11,467 bases of DNA from positions 1 through 11,467 of the forward strand of contig RFIY01000060.1 in NCBI GenBank assembly GCA_003695505.1, in the 5' to 3' direction. Numbering within the stretch: position 1 is the first letter of the stretch; every line of letters starts with the position of its first letter. Origin of the DNA: J088 sp003695505 [NCBI: Candidatus Dadabacteria bacterium] (GTDB lineage: Bacteria > J088). Below the pieces are notes generated by a model. The model did no database searches and was not told where the DNA came from. It saw nothing but the letters and a program-made list of their open reading frames with translations. A program made the position numbers and the translations under genes. Shown here piece after piece: positions 1 to 6,056 of this stretch.

Positions 1-603
1 TCCTCGGTGCGTACGGCACTCAAGGCCCGCGATGCCGGCGTGGACATCATCATTGCAGAGGGCGTCGAATCAGGTGGCAAGGTCAGCCCGGACGAGGTGC
101 CGACGATCTCACTGATTCCGCAGGTCGTCGATGCCGTCGACGTGCCGGTCGTCGCCGCCGGCGGTCTCGCCGAAGGGCGAGGACTGCTCGCCGCACTGGC
201 GCTCGGCGCCGTCGGCGTCCAGATGGGCACACGCTTTCTGGCCTGTACCGAGGCCGATATGGCGCATGACAACTGGAAACGGGTCCTGGTGCAGGCCGGG
301 GACAATGCCACCGCGATCGCCTGCCGCAAGTCGTCGCCGACGCGCATGATCAAGAACCAGTTTTTCGACGAACTGGATGCGCTGGACGAACCGGGAAAGA
401 AGGCAATGCACTACATGCCCGTCCAGGCACAGGGCATGGCGCGTATCCCGACCGATACCGACGGCACGACCGGCAACTACGTGGCCGGCACGGGCGCCGG
501 TCTCATTCACGAGATCCGGCCAGCCGCAGAGATCGTGGCAGAGATCGTCGATACGGCGGCGGCCCGATTGCGCGACGTCCAGGAGATGTTCCACAACGAC
601 TGA
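1..603 (+). CDS. Nitronate monooxygenase / FabK-like flavin oxidoreductase, 3' part (5' end outside window)
   Basis: The reading frame is open from the first base, so the gene begins upstream. About 200 C-terminal residues are visible, ending at TGA 601-603. The fragment looks like the C-terminal part of an FMN-dependent TIM barrel of the nitronate monooxygenase / 2-nitropropane dioxygenase / FabK family. It contains an EGVESGG segment (visible residues 20-26) and then VPVVAAGGLAEGRG and LGAVGVQMGTRFLA, the stretches that hold the FMN phosphate in this family. Known members oxidise alkyl nitronates, or reduce enoyl-ACP (FabK) or quinones; the substrate here cannot be read from the sequence. 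The EGxExGG motif is usually followed by His; here it is Lys (residue 27). The next gene starts 100 bp downstream behind an AT-rich operator-like region, so the two are probably separate transcription units. Family assignment is firm; the exact activity is not. Confidence 0.85.
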   Translation, partial: SSVRTALKARDAGVDIIIAEGVESGGKVSPDEVPTISLIPQVVDAVDVPVVAAGGLAEGRGLLAALALGAVGVQMGTRFLACTEADMAHDNWKRVLVQAGDNATAIACRKSSPTRMIKNQFFDELDALDEPGKKAMHYMPVQAQGMARIPTDTDGTTGNYVAGTGAGLIHEIRPAAEIVAEIVDTAAARLRDVQEMFHND

Positions 604-663
604 CGGCTCGGCCGTTTGCCGTACCGCCGGCCTCCTGGCGCAGGATGCGATGGCGCGACCATA

Positions 664-705
664 ATATTACATCTTGTTGCCATAATTACACTACTTATGT
701 AATAT
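664..705. promoter_or_regulatory. Operator-like inverted repeat at the start of the PaaX-family gene
   Basis: ATATTACAT (664-672) and ATGTAATAT (697-705) form a perfect 9-bp inverted repeat with a 24-bp spacer. The half-site ATTACA also recurs at 685-690, giving ATTACA-N7-TGTAAT (685-703), a second inverted pair sharing the right arm. The area is sharply AT-rich against GC-rich surroundings. The right arm overlaps the first possible ATG (704), and no Shine-Dalgarno sequence is visible before 704 or 713. A weak promoter fits: TTGTTG 674-679, 16 bp, TATGTA 696-701. That would give a nearly leaderless transcript. The position suggests autoregulation by the PaaX-family protein encoded immediately downstream. 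This is inference; no binding site consensus was tested. Confidence 0.55.
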
Positions 706-1522
706 GTTAGACATGTTGAAACCACCTGCAGCACCGACCTGCGGTCGGCTCATACTCGAACTGCTGACGGCGATCCCGCAACACACCGCGCCCGCGGCCG
801 TGCTGATCCGTGGTGCGGCGGTCTTTGGGTTTGACGACAATGCCGTCCGCGTCGCGTTGACCCGACTGCGACAGCGGGGCCTGATCGCATCTGTCGAGCG
901 CGGCATCTACCGCATCGGCCCGAGCGCCGAACAGACGACCGGCTGGATTGTTACCTGGCGTGACCGGGCGAGCTGGCTCGCCCCGTGGGATGGCACCTGG
1001 CTCGCGTTGAGCGTTGACCTGTCCGATCTGACACGAACGGACCAGATGCATCTGCAACGCTGGCTGCAACTGCGCGGGTTTCAGGCAACCTCGCGCGCGC
1101 TGTTTCTACGACCGGCGAATCTCGACCGGCCATGGGAACGCCTCGGAGCTCCTCCAATGCCGGCGTTGACCGGGCATTTCGACGTACACGGCGCACTACC
1201 GGAACAGACCCTCACGCACTGGCGCAGCGGCCCCTGGAACGCGCAGATGCGACGTGCGCTGGAACGTCTTCGTCAGGCCCGACAGTCGATGGCCGACCGT
1301 TCACTCGAGGAAGCGGCTCGCCTGTCGTTTTTGACGGGCTCCGACGCCATTGCCGCGATCGTCCGCGAGCCGCTGCTGCCCGAGCCGTGGACCGATGCAG
1401 CCTTGCGACAGCAGCTCATTCAGGAAATGACCGCGTTCGATGAGCTCGGCAAACGACTCTGGTTCCGCATCATGTTTCCCGATTCCACCACGGCTTCCAC
1501 CTGTAAAGGAGAAGACCCATGA
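704..1522 (+). CDS. PaaX-family transcriptional regulator
   Basis: The 272-aa protein has the PaaX layout. An N-terminal winged-helix DNA-binding domain lies at about residues 10-75, with the characteristic VFGFDDNAVRVALTRLRQRG stretch (40-59) followed by YRIG. A central/C-terminal PaaX-type region follows, recognisable by the spaced Trp residues (W-x2-W in the 90-105 area, GTWLALSVDL) and the RGFQATSRALFLRPANL segment. PaaX represses phenylacetate catabolism and responds to phenylacetyl-CoA, and relatives sense other acyl-CoAs. No paa genes are visible here, so the ligand may instead be a fatty acyl-CoA, given the downstream desaturase; that is inference. Start choice is uncertain: ATG 704 overlaps the operator-like repeat, and ATG 713 is an in-frame alternative that loses three residues. 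Neither has an SD. The stop TGA (1520-1522) overlaps the desaturase ATG, so the two are translationally coupled. Confidence 0.85.
   Translation: MLDMLKPPAAPTCGRLILELLTAIPQHTAPAAVLIRGAAVFGFDDNAVRVALTRLRQRGLIASVERGIYRIGPSAEQTTGWIVTWRDRASWLAPWDGTWLALSVDLSDLTRTDQMHLQRWLQLRGFQATSRALFLRPANLDRPWERLGAPPMPALTGHFDVHGALPEQTLTHWRSGPWNAQMRRALERLRQARQSMADRSLEEAARLSFLTGSDAIAAIVREPLLPEPWTDAALRQQLIQEMTAFDELGKRLWFRIMFPDSTTASTCKGEDP
1505..1511 (+). promoter_or_regulatory. Strong Shine-Dalgarno for the desaturase, inside the regulator's 3' end
   Basis: AAAGGAG lies 7 nt before ATG 1519, within the last codons of the PaaX-family gene. It fixes the desaturase start and shows that the two genes are read from one transcript. 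The regulator itself has no visible SD, so the desaturase is probably the more strongly translated partner. Confidence 0.8.
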
Positions 1523-2511
1523 CCGATCGTGTCCCCGCACGCATTACCGACGTCCTGACGCCCGCAGAACTGCGTGAACTGACGCAGGCTTCGGACCTGC
1601 AAGGCTGGCTGTCCGTGCTGACCACCTGGGGCATGATTGCCGGGTCGTTTGCGCTGGTCGCGTGGCAGACGACCTGGTGGACGATTGCGATTGCGCTCGT
1701 CATCCTCGGCGGCCGCCATCTGGCGCTGGCGATTCTGATGCACGAATGCTCGCACTACTCGCTCTTTCGCACGAAGCGCCTCAACGACATCGTCGGGCGC
1801 TGGCTCGCGGCGGCCCCGACGTGGCAGGACGTCTATCGCTACCGCACACACCATATCCAGCACCATGCCCATACCGGCACCGAAAAGGATGTCGACCTCG
1901 GACTGGTCGAACCATTTCCGACGAACTGGTCGAGCCTGCTGCGCAAGTTCGCGCGCGACCTGAGTGGCGTTTCCGGGCTGAAACGGGCGCTGGGGCTGTT
2001 GCTGATGGACTTCGGCTTCCTGACTTACTCAGCTTCAACAACGGCAAAACCGATTCCGCAAAAGGGCCGTCCATTCCGCGATATCATTCTCACGGGCGCT
2101 CGCAATCTGTACCCGGTCGTGCTGACCAACGGCGCGCTTTACGCCACCCTGGCCTGGACCGGCCACGGCTGGCTGTACAGTCTCTGGGTCATCTCGTGGC
2201 TGACGACCTTCAGCCTGTTCGTCCGCATCCGGTCGATGGCCGAACACGCCTGCACCGAGCAAACCGCGAACCAGTTTCTGAACACGCGGACGACATATGC
2301 GAGTCCGCTGGCCCGCGTGACCGTTGCCCCGCACCACGTCAACTATCATCTGGAACACCACGTCGCAATGACCGTACCGCACTACAAACTGAAACGGCTG
2401 CACCGGATGCTGCGCGAACGTGGCGTCTATGACCACAGTCCGTCGGCGCCAAACTATATCGAAATTTTGCGTCTGGTCGGCAGCGGCAAGGCGGCCGCCG
2501 CGGCTGCGTAA
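1519..2511 (+). CDS. Membrane-bound fatty acid desaturase (di-iron, three His boxes)
   Basis: The 330-aa integral membrane protein carries the three histidine boxes of the FA_desaturase superfamily: H75-E-C-S-H79, H111-H-I-Q-H115-H116 and, near the C-terminus, Y276-H277-L-E-H280-H281. An extra His pair, H272-H273, precedes the third box. Together these ligate the di-iron centre that uses O2 and electrons (ferredoxin or cytochrome b5/rubredoxin type) to introduce a double bond or a hydroxyl. Hydrophobic segments lie at about residues 35-75 and 190-235. That is the usual arrangement, with the His boxes on the cytoplasmic face. Length is normal for bacterial acyl-lipid/acyl-CoA desaturases. Substrate and regiospecificity cannot be read, and carotenoid or alkane-type relatives share the boxes. 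The C-terminus is an Ala run (KAAAAAA). It is co-transcribed with the PaaX-family regulator, which likely controls it. It ends 10 bp from the stop of the convergent TonB receptor gene; no terminator hairpin is visible there. Confidence 0.88.
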   Translation: MTDRVPARITDVLTPAELRELTQASDLQGWLSVLTTWGMIAGSFALVAWQTTWWTIAIALVILGGRHLALAILMHECSHYSLFRTKRLNDIVGRWLAAAPTWQDVYRYRTHHIQHHAHTGTEKDVDLGLVEPFPTNWSSLLRKFARDLSGVSGLKRALGLLLMDFGFLTYSASTTAKPIPQKGRPFRDIILTGARNLYPVVLTNGALYATLAWTGHGWLYSLWVISWLTTFSLFVRIRSMAEHACTEQTANQFLNTRTTYASPLARVTVAPHHVNYHLEHHVAMTVPHYKLKRLHRMLRERGVYDHSPSAPNYIEILRLVGSGKAAAAAA

Positions 2512-2521
2512 GGTCGAGTGG

Positions 2522-4579
2522 TCAGAACGTCGCTTCGACGCCAATCCGGACTTCTCGGCTGTCTTCTTCGTAACCCGAAATCGCAACGTCGTCGCGTACC
2601 GTCGTAAACGCTCGAGTCCCGGTCAGATTGCGACCGGTCAGCAACAGCGTCCAGTGTTCGACGGGCTGCCAGCGGATGTTCGCGTGCAGCCATGTGGCCG
2701 CATCGCCATCGCCGTAGCGGCCACGATAGATGACGCTCGGGGTCATCCAAAGGGGCATGTCGTCCTCGAACAACTTCAGCATCGCCGCCCCCTTGGCCAG
2801 CACCCGCGGCATCGTCCGAAGATACTCGCCGTTTTTCAGACCGCTGCCGCGATCCCACCGACCTTCGTGAAACGTCGCGCTGAGATCCACACGCAACATG
2901 GTTACCGGCAGCCACGTCACACCCAGATCGGCACCCCAGGTCCAGAGTACGTCAGGCTCAAGATTCACAAACTGCGCCTCTGTCGCCGTCGGAGACGTCA
3001 CCCGCGTTTCGATGCTGTCCTGAATCGCGTTGACAAAGCCATTCAGACGCACCGTCAGTGTATCGGTCGGCCGACTGTCAAAGACCAGTTCATAGGAGTC
3101 CTGCAGCTCCGGATCCAGATAAGGGTTCGGCGTGATCACCGTGGCAACCGCCGAAAACAGTTCCAGGATACTCGGCAGCCGGAATGCGCGACCATACAAC
3201 GCCTTGACCGTCAGGCGGTCGTGCGCCCGCCAGATCAAGGCTCCCCGCCCCATCGGCGAGAATGTCGGATCCGGGCTGGCCTGGTCGCTGTTGAAAATCT
3301 GGAAATCCCAGGTGCGCGTCTTGTACACATTCAGGCGCAAGCCACCGAGCAGGCTCAATTTTTCGTGAAGGTCGACGCCTCCCTGTATAAACACATTGAA
3401 ATCCTCGATCAGCCCACGCACCGTCTCGAGCGGAATCAACGGGTTGTACCCACCCGACTGTTTGAACCGCAAATCAAAATCGGTCACATAGTGAGAGCGG
3501 CTCTGGATACCGACCTTCGCCTGCCAGCGATCCGCCTGGTAGCCGCTGTCGCCCTGGGCCTCGATCAGATAGCCGTTGTAGCGCAGGATTGTCCGATTCT
3601 CTTCGATCGTCTTGAATCCGGGTAGCGGCGCGGTCGGCGGAAAACGCCCAAAATCCAGTTCCCGCTTGCGATAGTCGAGCGCGGCATGCCCGCTCCAGCG
3701 CCACGGACCTTCGCCGCCGCTGTATCCCATCTCGGCGCCAGCCATCTGCAACGTCGATGGTTTATTGGCATTGGACAGCGCAGCCTGGAACCCCTGCATG
3801 AACGACCGCAAGTAGTGATACTGTACACGCGCGTACCAATTATCATTGCGCGCCGTCGAAAGCAGCGACACCCAGGTACTCTGGCGCGGGAAACTGCCCC
3901 TGATGCCGAAGTCGTCGCCGTCCAGAAACACATCACGGTCATTGGTCAGGCCACCCTGGACATCGGTGCGTACGCGCCAGCCACCATCCAGCCGCACCGC
4001 CGCGGCGGCGGTACCGTCGAGGCCGTTCGGCGGGTCAAGCAGGTTCGCGGCTGCGCTGCCACCGTACGCGTTGCCGTCCGGATCTCGCGTGATCACGCGA
4101 ATCACGCCTGCCATCGCACTCGAACCGTACAAAACCGCCGCCGGGCCGCGCAGAAACTCGACACGCTCGATGCTGTCGATCGGAATCGACAGAATGTTGT
4201 AGGCTTCATCGAACTCGTCAAGCACGCTATGGTTGTCGATCATCAACGAAATGCGTCGCGCGCTTGCGCCGCCGCGCAGGCGCGCCTCATTAAAGATGAA
4301 CGGCGCCAGATTGTGGTAGCTGCGATAGACGCCGGTCAGATGTTCGAGCAGTTCGGCGAGCGTCCGCACACCGAGCCGCTGCAGATCTTCGCGTGTCCAG
4401 ACCTCGACGACGGCCGGTACCTCGGACAGGCTCTGCTTGCCAAATCCACCACCCGTATCGACCTCGGTATTGAGGAGCGCTTCGAGATCGAGCGCGGAAA
4501 AGTCGCTGAACTCTTCGTCCTGGGCTTGCGCCGCCAGTGGCATCAGGATCAATGTTGCAAGCAGCGCCAGTTTCCGCAT
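2522..4579 (-). CDS. TonB-dependent outer membrane receptor
   Basis: The protein is 685 aa from the chosen start. Residues 1-20 (MRKLALLATLILMPLAAQAQ) form a textbook signal peptide, so ATG 4577-4579 is preferred over an in-frame ATG 27 codons upstream. A G-rich GGGGG (4586-4590) on the coding strand lies 6 nt before this ATG and may act as a weak SD. The plug domain spans roughly residues 45-170, with VPAVVEVWTREDLQRLG, RGGASARRISLMIDN, SIERVEFLRGPAAVLYGSSAMAG and VIRVITRD. The rest is a C-terminal beta barrel ending in a terminal Phe (IGVEATF), the usual outer membrane assembly signal. The AFRLPSILELF stretch in the barrel is also typical of this family. The N-terminal mature region (LDLEALLNTEVDTGG) resembles the SLxDLLxxxV lead found in many such receptors; a clear TonB box was not identified. 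The substrate (siderophore, vitamin, lipid, polymer) cannot be deduced. No adjacent transport genes are present. Confidence 0.9.
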   Translation of the reverse strand: MRKLALLATLILMPLAAQAQDEEFSDFSALDLEALLNTEVDTGGGFGKQSLSEVPAVVEVWTREDLQRLGVRTLAELLEHLTGVYRSYHNLAPFIFNEARLRGGASARRISLMIDNHSVLDEFDEAYNILSIPIDSIERVEFLRGPAAVLYGSSAMAGVIRVITRDPDGNAYGGSAAANLLDPPNGLDGTAAAAVRLDGGWRVRTDVQGGLTNDRDVFLDGDDFGIRGSFPRQSTWVSLLSTARNDNWYARVQYHYLRSFMQGFQAALSNANKPSTLQMAGAEMGYSGGEGPWRWSGHAALDYRKRELDFGRFPPTAPLPGFKTIEENRTILRYNGYLIEAQGDSGYQADRWQAKVGIQSRSHYVTDFDLRFKQSGGYNPLIPLETVRGLIEDFNVFIQGGVDLHEKLSLLGGLRLNVYKTRTWDFQIFNSDQASPDPTFSPMGRGALIWRAHDRLTVKALYGRAFRLPSILELFSAVATVITPNPYLDPELQDSYELVFDSRPTDTLTVRLNGFVNAIQDSIETRVTSPTATEAQFVNLEPDVLWTWGADLGVTWLPVTMLRVDLSATFHEGRWDRGSGLKNGEYLRTMPRVLAKGAAMLKLFEDDMPLWMTPSVIYRGRYGDGDAATWLHANIRWQPVEHWTLLLTGRNLTGTRAFTTVRDDVAISGYEEDSREVRIGVEATF

Positions 4580-4596
4580 CGAAAACCCCCAATCAT

Positions 4597-4624
4597 GCAA
4601 ACGGAGTTTGCCATGACTCATGGC
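4597..4624. promoter_or_regulatory. Two abutting perfect palindromes in the 5' leader of the TonB receptor gene
   Basis: GCAAAC-GGA-GTTTGC (4597-4611) is a perfect 6-bp inverted repeat with a 3-bp centre. GCCATGA-C-TCATGGC (4610-4624) is a perfect 7-bp inverted repeat with a 1-bp centre. They share two bases. Both lie between the predicted minus-strand promoter and the receptor ATG. The upstream one would sit at about the transcription start, a usual place for a repressor operator. The one nearer the ATG would form a 6-bp hairpin in the mRNA just upstream of the G-rich ribosome-binding region. Neither resembles a Fur box. The role as operator or RNA hairpin is inferred from position and symmetry only. 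Confidence 0.5.
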
Positions 4625-4631
4625 CATGTCC

Positions 4632-4660
4632 ACCCTAGCACCCGCACAGGCGGTTTGCAA
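4632..4660 (-). promoter_or_regulatory. Predicted sigma70-type promoter for the TonB receptor
   Basis: On the minus strand, TTGCAA (4660-4655) is followed after exactly 17 bp by TAGGGT (4637-4632), preceded by an extended -10 TG (4640-4639). Spacing is ideal and the -10 hexamer is weak (3 of 6). Transcription would begin around 4625, at the edge of the palindrome pair. Predicted by eye from consensus. Confidence 0.4.
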
Positions 4661-4685
4661 GTGACCGGCGACCCGTCGTTATACT
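4655..4685 (+). promoter_or_regulatory. Predicted promoter for the SDR gene, sharing TTGCAA with the divergent promoter
   Basis: TATACT (4680-4685) is a good -10 hexamer (5 of 6). The best -35 is the self-complementary TTGCAA (4655-4660), at a long 19-bp spacing. The same hexamer serves as -35 for the minus-strand promoter, so the two divergent genes could compete for polymerase. The transcript would have a leader of about 30 nt up to GTG 4723. Confidence 0.4.
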
Positions 4686-4712
4686 GTTGACGACTGAGCG
4701 AACATTCATTCG

Positions 4713-4718
4713 AGGAGG
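4713..4718 (+). promoter_or_regulatory. Shine-Dalgarno fixing the SDR start at GTG 4723
   Basis: AGGAGG lies 4 nt before GTG 4723. It decides against the upstream in-frame TTG at 4687, which overlaps the predicted -10/+1 region, has no SD and would add 12 residues before the Rossmann fold. Confidence 0.75.
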
Positions 4719-4722
4719 CCCC

Positions 4723-5520
4723 GTGACGAGCCTGAACCATGCCACGATCTGGATCACTGGCGCGTCGTCCGGCATCGGCGAGGCCTTCGCGCGCGAGGCG
4801 GAAGCGGCCGGCGCCACCCGACTGATCCTGAGCGCGCGTCGCGAGGATGCCCTTGAGCAGGTCCGCGCCGGCATGCAACGTCCCGACGACCACCGCGTCG
4901 TCCAGCTCGACCTGGCCGACACCGACGCGCTGGGGCCGCTTGCCGAACAGGTCTGGCACGAACACGGCCCGATCGACATCATCGTTCACAGCGGTGGCAT
5001 CACGCAGCGCAGTCTTGCGAAAGACACGACCTTCGACGTGTATCGGCGCATCATCGACGTTGACTTTCTCGGCACCGTCGCGCTGACACAGGCGCTGCTG
5101 CCGCACATGCTGGAACGTGATCACGGACATATCGTGATGATCTCGTCGCTCGTCGGCAAATTCGGCACACCCCTGCGGTCGGCCTATGCGGCAGCCAAAC
5201 ACGCCCTGCACGGTTATGCCGATGCCGTACGCGCCGAACTCGCGGACACGGGTGTACACGTCACGGTCTTTTGCCCCGGATTCATCCGCACGAACATTTC
5301 GGTGAATGCGTTACTCGAAGACGGCACGCCGCAGGGGCGGGACGACCCGGCGATCATCAACGGAAAAGACCCCGCCGACTGCGCACGGGCGATTCGCAAG
5401 GCGATCGAAAAAAATCGGGGCGAAGCCTACTTTGCCGGCAAGGAAATGCTCGGCGTATACCTCAAACGCTTTACGCCGCGTCTCTTTGAGAAGATAATCC
5501 CGCGTCTTCCGGTTCGTTGA
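4723..5520 (+). CDS. Short-chain dehydrogenase/reductase (DHRS7-like classical SDR)
   Basis: The protein is 265 aa from GTG 4723, normal for a classical SDR. The nucleotide-binding TGASSGIG lies at residues 12-19 directly after the N-terminus. SARR near residue 40, after the second strand, suggests NADP(H) preference. HSGG (89-92) stands where NNAG is usual. The catalytic Ser142, Tyr155 and Lys159 (YAAAK) are present with normal spacing. Helix alpha-4 normally carries an Asn of the catalytic tetrad (DVNxxGT); here it reads DVDFLGT, with Asp114. The FLGTVALTQALLPHML and GKFGTPLRSAYAAAKHALHG stretches resemble DHRS7/DHRS7B-type SDRs. Hydrophobic or steroid-like alcohols or ketones are plausible substrates, but this is not readable from sequence. 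It is divergent from the TonB receptor, and its last 50 bp overlap the convergent gene at 5471-5878. Confidence 0.88.
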   Translation: MTSLNHATIWITGASSGIGEAFAREAEAAGATRLILSARREDALEQVRAGMQRPDDHRVVQLDLADTDALGPLAEQVWHEHGPIDIIVHSGGITQRSLAKDTTFDVYRRIIDVDFLGTVALTQALLPHMLERDHGHIVMISSLVGKFGTPLRSAYAAAKHALHGYADAVRAELADTGVHVTVFCPGFIRTNISVNALLEDGTPQGRDDPAIINGKDPADCARAIRKAIEKNRGEAYFAGKEMLGVYLKRFTPRLFEKIIPRLPVR

Positions 5521-5878
5521 ACAGGCGCGCTTCGCACCAGCGCAGCACCGCCTCTTCATCGACGGACACATAGACTTCGGCCGCCGGCTCGGCTCCCTCG
5601 CGCATCAGGCGATCAACGGCGAGTTGTTTGCGAAAATTGGGTGACCTGATTGCCCAAAAACGGACGCCGGCCGCCGTCCCACGTGCAGCCATGTCGCGGA
5701 TCGCCTCCGCATAGCCGGGCCCAACCGGTGTCGGATTCGCGCAACGGATCAGCACGAGCCGCCTCGGCCGCTGCTCGAGTTCGGACGTGACCGCCCGGAG
5801 CGCCGCGATCAGTTCGGGCGTCCCCAGCTCGGGCGCGATGTCGATCTCCAGGATCTCCTGTTCATTGAAACTTTGCAT
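5471..5878 (-). CDS. Small protein of unknown function, possibly STAS/SpoIIAA-like fold
   Basis: 135 aa, with a good SD (AAGGGGG) upstream of ATG 5878 on the minus strand and codon use typical of the neighbours. I do not recognise the family with certainty. The pattern is an N-terminal strand (EILEIDIAPELG), a helix (TPELIAALRAVTSELEQ), a hydrophobic strand (RRLVLIRCA), a helix (GYAEAIRDMAARGTAAG), a strand (VRFWAIRSP), then FRKQLAVDRL and VYVSVDEEAVLRWCEARL. This alternating beta-alpha order, and the C-terminal element resembling the closing F-x-S-x-D-E-A-x-x-W segment of STAS/SEC14-like proteins, suggest a cytosolic alpha/beta regulatory domain. There is no signal peptide or membrane segment. 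Its 3' end overlaps the SDR gene by 50 bp on the opposite strand. It is divergent from the topoisomerase operon across a 178-bp gap, so shared regulation is possible but unproven. Confidence 0.7.
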   Translation of the reverse strand: MQSFNEQEILEIDIAPELGTPELIAALRAVTSELEQRPRRLVLIRCANPTPVGPGYAEAIRDMAARGTAAGVRFWAIRSPNFRKQLAVDRLMREGAEPAAEVYVSVDEEAVLRWCEARLFNEPEDAGLSSQRDAA

Positions 5879-5970
5879 CAGTACCCCCTTGTGCGCTGGC
5901 AGTCCGAGTCAGTACGCTGTCGTTATCGGCGTTCCCGGCCGATTCTTAACGCTGTACCGCCAGTACCAAT

Positions 5971-6008
5971 TTGGCATATCTTGGCGCCCGCGCAGTTTTT
6001 GCTACGAT
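5971..6008 (+). promoter_or_regulatory. Predicted promoter of the topoisomerase operon
   Basis: In the 178-bp gap between the two divergent genes (5879-6056), TTGGCG (5981-5986), a 16-bp spacer and TACGAT (6003-6008) give the best forward promoter; each hexamer matches 4 of 6. TTGGC occurs twice exactly 10 bp apart (5971-5975 and 5981-5985), one helical turn, so both copies face the same side of the DNA. A GC-rich stretch follows within the spacer. The operon ATG (6057) has only a distant GGAG (6040-6043, 13 nt away). No convincing promoter or large palindrome was found for the leftward gene in the rest of the gap. Confidence 0.35.
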
Positions 6009-6056
6009 ATGTGGTATCCATAGCCCAGAAACCCGATACGGAGTGCCCCCGGCGAC

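Noticed and set aside
4580-4660. Upstream start for the TonB receptor at 4660
   Set aside because: It would put 27 residues before a perfect signal peptide and would overlap the predicted promoter and palindromes.
2420-4690. Two long plus-strand open frames (401 and 334 codons) opposite the TonB receptor gene
   Set aside because: They are Arg/His/Gln-rich with no recognisable domain, lie wholly opposite a gene with a full signal peptide, plug and barrel, and are the expected antisense shadows of GC-rich coding DNA.
4687-4722. TTG start for the SDR at 4687
   Set aside because: It has no SD and overlaps the predicted promoter; GTG 4723 has AGGAGG 4 nt upstream and places TGASSGIG at the usual distance from the N-terminus.
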